6,559 bases of DNA, taken from an uncultured Collinsella sp. (lineage in GTDB: Bacteria > Actinomycetota > Coriobacteriia > Coriobacteriales > Coriobacteriaceae). The stretch lies in the NCBI GenBank assembly GCA_902490095.1, contig CABUCQ010000119.1:1-6559 (forward strand). The letters run 5' to 3'. Shown in pieces: positions 1 through 6,559 of this stretch; the first letter of the stretch is position 1; every line of letters starts with the position of its first letter. The notes under the pieces were generated by a model that ran no database searches, was not told the origin of the DNA, and saw only the letters and a list, made by a program, of their open reading frames with translations. A program made the position numbers and the translations under genes.

Positions 1-1
1 T

Positions 2-1333
2 TCCGAATCAAACGCCGAGACCGACACCGTCTCTCCCGGTGACACAGCCGAGATCGACGTTGCCGCCGTTGAGGCCAAGCTCAAAGACCCCGGCTCGACC
101 ATGAGCTTTGAGCCCCTGACCGAGGAGCGCATCGAGACCGACTCGACCTATGATGCCGGCACCACCACGCAACTCATGTGGGGCGCCCGCTCCGACGTTG
201 GCTGCGTACGCCCGCACAATGAGGATTCCTACCTGGTGCAGTCGCCGCTCTTTTGCGTATGCGACGGCATGGGTGGTCACGCTGCCGGCGAGGTAGCCTC
301 TTCCATCGCCGTCGAGACTATTGCCAAGACGGCCCCACAGTCCGCCGACGCAGCACGCCTGGCCGCAGCCGTCGAGGCAGCCAACGCCGCCGTAATCGAG
401 GCAGCCCTGAACGGCCTGGGCAAGCCCGGCATGGGCTGCACAGCCACCTGCGCCTATATCGAAAACGACACGCTCGCCATCGCCCACGTGGGTGACTCTC
501 GCGCCTACCTGCTCCACGAGGGCACGCTCATCCGCGTGACCCGCGACCACTCCTACGTGGAGGAGCTCGTGGACGCCGGCGAGATCACGGCAGACGAGGC
601 TCGCGTCCACCCCAACCGTTCGGTCATTACCCGTGCGCTGGGCTCGGACCCCGCCATGTATGCCGACCACTTCACTCTGCATATCGAGGAAGGCGACCGT
701 CTGATCCTGTGCTCCGACGGCCTTTCGAGCATGATTCCCGATAGCGATATCGAGAACATCGCCACGCAGTCCTCAACCGCGCAAATCTGCGTCGACAACC
801 TAGTGGACGCGGCGCTTGCCGCCGGCGGCCACGACAACGTAACCGTAGTAGTCGTTGACCTGGTTGACGATGGCGTTATGCGCGAGGCGCAACGCGTGCG
901 TCGCCGCAACGTTACTATCGCCGCCATCCTGGCCCTCGTCTTTGTGCTGGCAGCTGGCATCTGGGCCTACACGGGTGTCACCGGCTCGTACTACCTTGGT
1001 ACCTACCAGGGCAATGTCGCCGTCTGGCGCGGCCTGCCCGGCAAGCCACTCGGACTCAAGCTCCACTGGCTCGAAAGCGAAACCAGCATCAAGCTGTCCG
1101 ACCTGCCCGAAGACACGCAAAACCGCCTCAAGGCGGGCATTCCGCAAACAAGTGTCGACGATGCGCAGGACACGATATCCAAGTACCGCCACCAGATCGA
1201 CGAGGAGCAGACCCGCCAGGTGATCGACGCGCAAACGATTCGCGACAACACCAATCAGGGATCGACCTCCGAATCAGATTCCGAGAAAACCGCCGAACAG
1301 TCCGCCGAGGCCGAAGCCTCCGATAAGAATTAG
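2..1333 (+). CDS. pstP: PP2C-family Ser/Thr protein phosphatase with one transmembrane helix (5' end outside window)
   Basis: Metal-dependent phosphatase that would remove phosphate from Ser/Thr residues modified by the PknB-type kinase encoded downstream. Counting from the ATG at 101, the PP2C motifs run in order: RPHNED (37-42), DGMGG (55-59), GDSRAY (131-136), SDGL (205-208) and GGHDN (242-246). The metal-binding aspartates D55, D132, D206 and D245 are all present, so it should be active. An Arg-rich stop (267-269) precedes a transmembrane helix at about 271-292. An outer domain of about 90 residues and an acidic Ser/Glu-rich tail follow, as in mycobacterial PstP. The frame is open back to base 2 with GC-rich third positions, and the ATG at 101 has no Shine-Dalgarno sequence, so I infer the start lies upstream and the protein carries a Thr/Asp/Glu-rich N-terminal extension of at least 58 residues before the catalytic domain. 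The stop is 16 bases from the next start, which suggests cotranscription. Confidence 0.93.
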   Translation, partial: SESNAETDTVSPGDTAEIDVAAVEAKLKDPGSTMSFEPLTEERIETDSTYDAGTTTQLMWGARSDVGCVRPHNEDSYLVQSPLFCVCDGMGGHAAGEVASSIAVETIAKTAPQSADAARLAAAVEAANAAVIEAALNGLGKPGMGCTATCAYIENDTLAIAHVGDSRAYLLHEGTLIRVTRDHSYVEELVDAGEITADEARVHPNRSVITRALGSDPAMYADHFTLHIEEGDRLILCSDGLSSMIPDSDIENIATQSSTAQICVDNLVDAALAAGGHDNVTVVVVDLVDDGVMREAQRVRRRNVTIAAILALVFVLAAGIWAYTGVTGSYYLGTYQGNVAVWRGLPGKPLGLKLHWLESETSIKLSDLPEDTQNRLKAGIPQTSVDDAQDTISKYRHQIDEEQTRQVIDAQTIRDNTNQGSTSESDSEKTAEQSAEAEASDKN

Positions 1334-1341
1334 AAAGGGAG
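1334..1341 (+). promoter_or_regulatory. Ribosome binding site of the SEDS-PBP fusion gene
   Basis: AAAGGGAG lies 8 bases before the ATG at 1350, an ideal Shine-Dalgarno spacing. It overlaps the in-frame GTG at 1341, so that GTG cannot be its own start, and this decides for 1350. The site begins immediately after the phosphatase stop codon, which is consistent with cotranscription and possible translational coupling. Confidence 0.8.
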
Positions 1342-1349
1342 TGCCGCTT

Positions 1350-4220
1350 ATGAGTCGCCGCAACACCGAGCTGCTCTTGCTCATCGCCTCGGCGTTCCCC
1401 GTCATCCTGCTATATGCGATGTACGTGCTCACCGCGGGCGCCGCCATCTCCTTTGAGACGCTCGCCGTGCCGATCGGCCTCTTTGCCGCCTTTGCCGCGG
1501 CCCACATTGCCGTGCGCATCTTGGCGCCCGGTGCCGACCCCGCCATCCTGCCCATTGTCTTTGTGCTTTCGGGCATCGGCATCACGTTCGCGACGCGTCT
1601 CGCCCCCGCTCTCGCCATCTCACAGCTCATCATCCTGTTTGTCTCGGTGGCCCTGATGGTGGGAACGCTCGCACTGGTCAAAAACCTCGACGTGGTCATG
1701 CGCTACAAGTACACCTTTGGCATTATCGGCATCATCCTACTGATGCTGCCCATCTTTATCGGCACCACGATCTCGGGCTCCAAGCTCTGGATTCGCATCG
1801 CGGGCTTTACCATCCAGCCCGGCGAGTTCGCCAAGGTCTTTATCGTGCTGTTCCTGGCCGGGTACCTGGCCGAGAACCGCGAGTTGCTCTCCATCTCCAA
1901 CCGCAAGATCCTGGGCTTTAAGATCCCTCGTCTGCGACTGCTGCTGCCGCTGTTTGCCGTGTGGGGTGTGTGCCTGCTCGTCGTCGTCTTCGAACGCGAC
2001 CTGGGTTCGGCCGTGCTGTTCTACACCATCTTCTTGCTGATGCTCTACGTTGCCACGGGACGATTCTCGTATGTCGTTATCGGTCTTGCGCTCTTGGCCG
2101 TTGGAGCCGTGGGCGCCTACAAGTTCCTGTCGCACGTTCAGGTGCGTTTCCAGGTTTGGGTCGATCCGTTTAAGGACGCCCAGGGCCAGGGCTACCAGAT
2201 CGTCCAGTCGCTCTTCTCGCTTGCCGATGGCGGTCTGGTCGGTGTTGGCATCGGCAACGGCATGGCCAACAACATCCCTGTCGTCGAGTCCGACTTTATC
2301 TTCTCGGCTATCGGCGAGGAGATGGGCCTTTTGGGCGGCGGCGCCGTGCTCATCCTGTTTATGCTCTTTGCCGTGCGTGGCCTCACCACGGCTGCCCGCG
2401 CTAAATCCGACCTCGCTGCCTTTAGCGCCACGGGCCTTACGGCCGCCATCAGCTTCCAGGCCTTCTTGATCGTTGGCGGCGTAACCCGCCTGATTCCGCT
2501 GACCGGCGTCACCCTGCCCTTTATGAGCCAGGGCGGCTCCTCGCTGCTGGCGAGCTTTATCATCGTCGCGCTCCTGCTGCGCGCCGGTGACGAGGCGACC
2601 GGACGCGAGGCCGAGCTTACCGGCACCGGCACCATGGCCGCCATCACCGATGATCAGGTCGCATCTGCCGCCGCCCCGACGGGCACGCGCTTTGCCACCT
2701 CGTCTTCCTACGGCAGCGGCAGCCATTCCGTCGGCTCGCGCATGCGCCGTCGCCTGCTCGACACGCCTGAATCCGGTGTGCTCGGCCGCGTTGCGCTCGC
2801 CAACCGTCTAACCCGCGCGGTGCTCGCCTTTACGGCGCTGTTCGCCATCCTTATCGGCAACCTCACCTATGTCCAGGTCATTAAGGCCAAGGACTATCAG
2901 GACATGCCGACCAACAACCACACCATCGCCCGCTCCAAGTACATCCAGCGCGGCTCCATCATCACGTCCGACGGCGTGACGCTGGCCGAGTCGCTGCAGC
3001 AGGAGGACGGCACCTACGTACGCTCCTACCCCAACGGTAACCTGGCAGCGCACGTGGTTGGCTACGTGAGCCAGCAGTATGGCACCACCGCCATCGAGAG
3101 CGTCATGAACGACACGCTCACCGGTTCTAAGGACTACTCCAGCTGGAACAACGCCATCGCGTCGCTCGCGGGCCAGACCCAGCCGGGCAACACCGCCAAG
3201 CTCACCATCGACTCGCGCATCCAGACGGCGGCCGAGCAGGCACTCAAGGGCTTTAAGGGCGCTGTAGTGGTCATCGACCCGCGTACCGGCGCGGTGCTCG
3301 CATGTGCCAGCTCGCCCACCTACGACAACACCAACATCGATGCCCTGCTACGGACGGGCGGCGGCGAGGACGGCTCCATGTACAATCGCGCCATGGACGC
3401 GCTGTACACGCCGGGCTCAACGTTTAAGGTCGTTACGCTTTCCGCGGCACTCGAGACCGGTACCGCCAGCCTTACCAGCACCTACCAGGCGCCCGGCTCC
3501 ATGGACATCGGCAACGCACCAGTCACCAACTATGCCAACGAGAGCTACGGCACCATCAGCCTGCAGCAGGCCTTTGCCGTGTCCTCCAACGTCGTCTTTG
3601 GCCAGGTGGCAAACGAAGTTGGCGCAAATACGCTCGTACAGTTTGCCAACGCCTTTGGCTACGGCCAAAAGCTCGGCCAGGACCTGACCTCCGCGGCCTC
3701 CATCATGGCCGACCCGTCGCTCATGACCGAGTGGGAGACCGCCTGGGCCGGCGCCGGCCAGCCTGTCGGCATGGACCACACGCCCGGCCCGCAGACCACC
3801 GTCATGCAAAACGCCGTGATTGCCGCCGCCATCGCTAACAGCGGCGTGGTCATGGACCCGTACTTTGTAGCCCAGGTACTCGCCCCGGACGGAACCGTGG
3901 TCAAGACCACGCAGTCCCGCTCGCTTGGTCAGGCCGTCAGCTCCGCCACGGCCGACCAGGTCAAGCAGGCCATGCTTGCCGTCGTCCAGTCCGGCACCGG
4001 CACCGATGCCCAGATCCCCGGCGTCAAGGTCGCCGGCAAGACCGGCTCGGCCGAGACCGGCGGCACCAACGTCAACTCGATGTTTGTTGGCTTTGCACCT
4101 TACGATTCACCCACGGTCGCCATCTCGGTGGCCTTGGAGGATTTCGACAAGCATGACGTCAAGGCCGCCAAGATCGCCGGTATCGTCCTGACCGCGGCGC
4201 TTGCCGCACAGGGAGCGTGA
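1350..4220 (+). CDS. Fused SEDS glycosyltransferase (RodA/FtsW family) and class B penicillin-binding protein (PbpA-like transpeptidase)
   Basis: A single 956-residue membrane protein that should both polymerise lipid II and crosslink the glycan strands. Residues 1-411 are SEDS. I count about twelve hydrophobic segments, with QPGE (156-159), the catalytic-type Asp in ERDLGS (D217), E313/D315 and GEE (322-324), and PFMSQGGSS (390-398). A hydrophilic linker (412-489) with RMRRR follows, then a transmembrane helix (about 490-508) and an outer class B PBP module resembling mycobacterial PbpA. Its transpeptidase motifs are complete: STFK with S690 nucleophile, SSN (745-747) and KTG (897-899). The topology works: an even number of SEDS helices leaves the linker inside, and the next helix places the PBP outside. 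In Mycobacterium these are two adjacent genes, rodA and pbpA, between pstP and the pkn kinases, so this is a RodA-PbpA pair rather than FtsW-FtsI, by inference from context. The start at 1350 is chosen for its Shine-Dalgarno; GTG 1341 would add three residues. Confidence 0.94.
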   Translation: MSRRNTELLLLIASAFPVILLYAMYVLTAGAAISFETLAVPIGLFAAFAAAHIAVRILAPGADPAILPIVFVLSGIGITFATRLAPALAISQLIILFVSVALMVGTLALVKNLDVVMRYKYTFGIIGIILLMLPIFIGTTISGSKLWIRIAGFTIQPGEFAKVFIVLFLAGYLAENRELLSISNRKILGFKIPRLRLLLPLFAVWGVCLLVVVFERDLGSAVLFYTIFLLMLYVATGRFSYVVIGLALLAVGAVGAYKFLSHVQVRFQVWVDPFKDAQGQGYQIVQSLFSLADGGLVGVGIGNGMANNIPVVESDFIFSAIGEEMGLLGGGAVLILFMLFAVRGLTTAARAKSDLAAFSATGLTAAISFQAFLIVGGVTRLIPLTGVTLPFMSQGGSSLLASFIIVALLLRAGDEATGREAELTGTGTMAAITDDQVASAAAPTGTRFATSSSYGSGSHSVGSRMRRRLLDTPESGVLGRVALANRLTRAVLAFTALFAILIGNLTYVQVIKAKDYQDMPTNNHTIARSKYIQRGSIITSDGVTLAESLQQEDGTYVRSYPNGNLAAHVVGYVSQQYGTTAIESVMNDTLTGSKDYSSWNNAIASLAGQTQPGNTAKLTIDSRIQTAAEQALKGFKGAVVVIDPRTGAVLACASSPTYDNTNIDALLRTGGGEDGSMYNRAMDALYTPGSTFKVVTLSAALETGTASLTSTYQAPGSMDIGNAPVTNYANESYGTISLQQAFAVSSNVVFGQVANEVGANTLVQFANAFGYGQKLGQDLTSAASIMADPSLMTEWETAWAGAGQPVGMDHTPGPQTTVMQNAVIAAAIANSGVVMDPYFVAQVLAPDGTVVKTTQSRSLGQAVSSATADQVKQAMLAVVQSGTGTDAQIPGVKVAGKTGSAETGGTNVNSMFVGFAPYDSPTVAISVALEDFDKHDVKAAKIAGIVLTAALAAQGA

Positions 4221-4342
4221 TGCCCATGATTGAATCGGACACCCGAGGCGCGCCGCGGCCTAAGGGTTAGCGGCAACGCGTCACACGGCCCCAGCGGCCA
4301 CATCGTAGGTACTACACACATCGTTGAGCGAATAGTTATGTT

Positions 4343-4347
4343 AGGAG
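4343..4347 (+). promoter_or_regulatory. Ribosome binding site of pknB
   Basis: AGGAG lies 5 bases before the ATG at 4353. It supports that start over the in-frame ATG at 4338, which has no such site, and over the TTG at 4230, which would add 41 residues unlike any kinase N-terminus. Starting at 4353 puts the GRY motif at residues 8-10, the usual position in PknB-family kinases. Confidence 0.75.
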
Positions 4348-4352
4348 CAGGA

Positions 4353-6314
4353 ATGGAACAGAGGGTCCTCGGGGGAAGATACCTCCTCAAGGATAAGGTG
4401 GGAACAGGCGGCATGGCGACCGTCTACCGTGCACAGGACCAGGTTCTCGACCGCACGGTAGCCGTCAAGATCATGCTGCCGCAGTATGCCGGCGACGCGA
4501 CCTTCGCCGCACGCTTTAAGCAGGAGGCCCAGGCAGCAGCCGGTCTCTCCTCACCCTATATCGTGGGCGTCTACGATTGGGGCAAGGACGGCGACACCTA
4601 TTACATCGTCATGGAGTACCTGCGCGGCACCGACCTTAAGAGCGGCATCAAGAGCCACGGCGCCCTCGACCCCAAGAAGGTCGCCCAGATCGGCTCGCAG
4701 ATCAGCTCCGCGCTTTCGGTCGCCCACAAGCACGAGATCATCCACCGCGACATTAAGCCGCAGAACATCATGGTGCTGCCCGACGGCAACATCAAGGTGA
4801 TGGACTTTGGCATCGCGCGCGCCAAGAACAGCCACCTCACGCAAGACAACAACGTGCTGGGAACCGCCCACTACGTCAGCCCCGAGCAGACCCGTGGTCA
4901 GGACCTCGGCCCCACCTCGGATATCTACTCGCTGGGCGTCGTGATGTACGAGTGCGCCACCGGCCGCGTCCCCTTTGACGGTGACGACGCTATCTCGGTC
5001 GCACTCAAGCAGGTCAACGAGCTGCCTATTCCGCCGAGCCAGATCAACTCCGGTGTCGACGCCGACCTTGAGCGCATCATCCTCAAGTGCATGGAGAAGG
5101 ACCCGGCAAACCGCTTCCAGACCGCCGACGAGCTGCGTCAGGTGCTCAACAGCTACCTGTCGGGCCGTGCCGTCAACGTCTCGGAGCCCACGCGCATCAT
5201 CGGTGCCCCCGGTGAGCTGGGCGCCACCAAGACTCGCGAGCTTTCCGATCAGACGCGCGCCATGGTGCGTCCCGTCTCGGGCGTGAGCGGCCAAAATACC
5301 GCCCGCAGCTCGGTTTCGGGCTCCACCGGCTCCTACGAGGTCGAAAAGCCCAAATCCAACAAGAACAAGATCATCGCCGCCGTGGTGGCAGCCGTTGCCG
5401 TCATCGGCATCGTGGTGGCCTTTGCCACAGGACTCTTTGGCGGCGAGCAGGTCACCGTGCCCGATGTGCTGGGCAAGGACCAGCAGACTGCCGTCGAGCT
5501 GATCAAGGAAGCCGGCCTCGAGGTCGGCACCATCGACCAAAGCTACAACGACGATGTCGACGAGGGCAAGGTCGCCGAGCAGACGCCCAACGGCAACACC
5601 AAGAAGACCAAGGGCACCAAGGTGAACCTGGTAATCTCCAAGGGCCCCAAGCCCTCCGAAAAGGTTGAGGTTCCCAAACTTGTCGGCCTGACCAAGGACC
5701 AAGCAGAAGCCGCACTGGCAAGCGTTGGCCTGAAGGGCAACGCCTCCGAGGAGGCCAACGAGGCTGATGAGGGCCAGGTCTTTGAGCAGGGCACCGAAGC
5801 CGGTAAGGAAGTCGCGAAGGGCACGACCATCTCGTACAAGGTCTCGAGCGGCCCGGATACCACGTCCGTCCCCGACCTGACCGACATGACCGAGGCCCAG
5901 GCGCGCAACGCCCTCGATATGGCAGGCTTTGGCGTCGACGTGAGCTACCAGGAGAACGACTCGGTTACCGAGGGCACCGTGATCAGCTGGAACCCCAGCG
6001 GCAAGCAGAAGCCCGGCGCCACGATTACCGTCGTCATTGCCAAGAAGTCCGGCAAGGCCACCGTCCCGGGCAACCTGTACGGCAAGAGCATCTCCGCCGC
6101 CGTTACCGCGCTCAACAACGCCGGTTTCTATAACATTGGCTTCTGTGACCAGAACGGCAATCCCGTAAGCGGTAACGAGGATGCCACCGTTACGGGCGTC
6201 TCCCCCACTGGAAAGCAGTCCACCGACAGCACGATTACGCTGACGGTCACACTTTCTGGTTCGGGCTCGGGCTCGGGCACGAGCACGGGCGACGATTCCG
6301 GTACGACCAACTAG
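4353..6314 (+). CDS. pknB: PknB-type transmembrane Ser/Thr protein kinase with four PASTA repeats
   Basis: Receptor kinase that senses cell-wall fragments or lipid II and phosphorylates division and wall-synthesis proteins. The kinase domain spans about residues 10-270. It has the glycine loop GTGGMA (17-22), ATP-binding K39 in VAVK, helix-C E58, catalytic HRDIKPQN (131-138, D133 the base), DFG (151-153) and GTAHYVSPE (170-178), so all residues needed for activity are present. A Ser/Thr-rich juxtamembrane stretch (271-335) leads to one transmembrane helix (about 340-362). Four PASTA repeats follow, beginning near residues 367, 438, 505 and 570. The fourth is more divergent and holds C598, the only cysteine outside the membrane. 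A flexible Ser-Gly tail closes the protein. The length of 653 is close to mycobacterial PknB. The gene lies 132 bases after the SEDS-PBP gene and ends at a terminator. Repeat four is the least certain call. Confidence 0.96.
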   Translation: MEQRVLGGRYLLKDKVGTGGMATVYRAQDQVLDRTVAVKIMLPQYAGDATFAARFKQEAQAAAGLSSPYIVGVYDWGKDGDTYYIVMEYLRGTDLKSGIKSHGALDPKKVAQIGSQISSALSVAHKHEIIHRDIKPQNIMVLPDGNIKVMDFGIARAKNSHLTQDNNVLGTAHYVSPEQTRGQDLGPTSDIYSLGVVMYECATGRVPFDGDDAISVALKQVNELPIPPSQINSGVDADLERIILKCMEKDPANRFQTADELRQVLNSYLSGRAVNVSEPTRIIGAPGELGATKTRELSDQTRAMVRPVSGVSGQNTARSSVSGSTGSYEVEKPKSNKNKIIAAVVAAVAVIGIVVAFATGLFGGEQVTVPDVLGKDQQTAVELIKEAGLEVGTIDQSYNDDVDEGKVAEQTPNGNTKKTKGTKVNLVISKGPKPSEKVEVPKLVGLTKDQAEAALASVGLKGNASEEANEADEGQVFEQGTEAGKEVAKGTTISYKVSSGPDTTSVPDLTDMTEAQARNALDMAGFGVDVSYQENDSVTEGTVISWNPSGKQKPGATITVVIAKKSGKATVPGNLYGKSISAAVTALNNAGFYNIGFCDQNGNPVSGNEDATVTGVSPTGKQSTDSTITLTVTLSGSGSGSGTSTGDDSGTTN

Positions 6315-6366
6315 TCGCCACCCCACCGCTCATCACGGCTTTCGCCGCAAACATATTCGCTCACAG

Positions 6367-6400
6367 GCGCCCGCTTGCTCCCCCAGCAAGCGGGCGCTTT
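6367..6400 (+). terminator. Rho-independent terminator after pknB
   Basis: A perfect 13-base-pair stem (6367-6379 with 6385-6397, arm GCGCCCGCTTGCT) encloses a CCCCC loop and is followed by TTTGCGTGT. It begins 52 bases past the kinase stop. The T run is short, but the stem is very stable. There is no A-run on the left side that would make it work for the opposite strand, so it most likely ends the phosphatase/SEDS-PBP/kinase transcript. Confidence 0.85.
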
Positions 6401-6480
6401 GCGTGTCTCAGTAGACATGGTTGATTTCCGATCTCAGCCGAACACATTAGGCGGACAGGCCGTTCCCGCAGCTAGCCGAA

Positions 6481-6520
6481 CGCCCCCGCGGCCCCTCCTG
6501 GGGTCCGGGGGCGCCGTTTT
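6481..6520 (+). terminator. Second GC-rich hairpin with TTTT tail, probable terminator
   Basis: CGCCCCCG (6481-6488) pairs with CGGGGGCG (6506-6513). Inside it, after one unpaired C, GGCCCC (6490-6495) pairs with GGGGTC (6500-6505), including one G-T pair, around a TCCT loop. TTTT follows at 6517-6520, giving a + strand terminator. It lies 84 bases past the first one. It could be a back-up for the same transcript, or the attenuator of a short leader belonging to a gene beyond the right edge; the window does not decide between these. Confidence 0.65.
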
Positions 6521-6559
6521 CCCAGTTGATGGAACGGTGGAGATGTGTTTCGATAGGTC

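Noticed and set aside
101..104. ATGA overlap, suggesting an upstream gene ends at TGA 102-104 and the phosphatase starts at ATG 101
   Set aside because: The frame ending at 104 uses rare AGA, AGG and CGA codons and is Pro/Arg-rich, while the phosphatase frame itself is open and coding-like through the same bases. Kept only as a weak alternative.
8..682. A 224-codon minus-strand frame opposite the phosphatase
   Set aside because: Opposite a PP2C domain with all catalytic motifs; no ribosome binding site and no recognisable family.
1737..2726. A 329-codon minus-strand frame opposite the SEDS part
   Set aside because: The same shadow effect: the translation is Gln/Gly/Asp/Arg-rich without motifs, while the + strand shows intact SEDS motifs.
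2583..2816. Possibility that the SEDS-PBP fusion is an assembly or sequencing error
   Set aside because: The linker keeps a single frame with normal codon use, has no hidden stop or second start with a Shine-Dalgarno before the PBP helix, and the resulting topology is correct.
4230..4352. Extending pknB to the TTG at 4230 or the ATG at 4338
   Set aside because: Neither has a Shine-Dalgarno sequence, and the extra residues do not look like a kinase N-terminus. The ATG at 4353 has AGGAG at 5 bases and fits the family start.
4551..6326. A 591-codon open frame on the minus strand opposite pknB
   Set aside because: It lies entirely opposite a clear kinase/PASTA gene. GC-rich codon bias on one strand removes stops from the opposite frame, and its translation is low-complexity Gly/Val/Asp/His-rich with no recognisable domain.
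6311..6418. A 35-residue minus-strand frame beginning at 6418
   Set aside because: It crosses the perfect terminator stem and ends on the kinase stop region; weak ribosome binding site; most likely chance.
6417..6559. A + strand frame from ATG 6417 open to the right edge (47 codons)
   Set aside because: No ribosome binding site. It reads through the second hairpin and its TTTT tail, and the composition is Pro/Gly/Arg-rich without a family. A later in-frame ATG at 6543 might be a real start, but too little is visible.

Overview
The window looks like a chromosomal piece of a high-GC actinobacterium, most likely class Coriobacteriia and possibly Collinsella or a relative. This assignment is an inference from the high GC content with GC-rich third positions, the actinobacterial-type RodA/PbpA sequence features and the gene order; no rRNA is present to confirm it. 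All convincing genes are on the + strand. They form one conserved cell-wall growth and Ser/Thr phosphorylation cluster, comparable to pstP-rodA-pbpA-pknA-pknB of Mycobacterium, but condensed: rodA and pbpA are joined into one reading frame and no pknA is present.

Layout. From the left edge to 1333 is a PP2C-type Ser/Thr phosphatase whose frame is still open at the edge, so its true start probably lies outside. After 16 bases, at 1350-4220, comes a 956-residue polytopic protein that joins a SEDS glycosyltransferase (RodA/FtsW family) to a class B penicillin-binding protein through a cytoplasmic linker of roughly 80 residues. A 132-base gap follows, and then at 4353-6314 a 653-residue PknB-type receptor kinase with one transmembrane helix and four extracellular PASTA repeats. 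A strong rho-independent terminator sits about 50 bases past the kinase stop, and a second GC-rich hairpin with a TTTT tail lies at 6481-6520. Nothing else convincing is seen between or after the hairpins.

How the parts fit: the kinase would sense muropeptides or lipid II outside the cell through its PASTA repeats and phosphorylate cytoplasmic segments of the wall machinery. The phosphatase would reverse this. The SEDS-PBP fusion would polymerise and crosslink peptidoglycan with fixed 1:1 stoichiometry. The most interesting points are the SEDS-PBP fusion, the open N-terminal extension of the phosphatase, and the Asp that replaces one of the two usual activation-loop Thr residues of the kinase. 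I see no mobile element, CRISPR array, phage gene or RNA gene.
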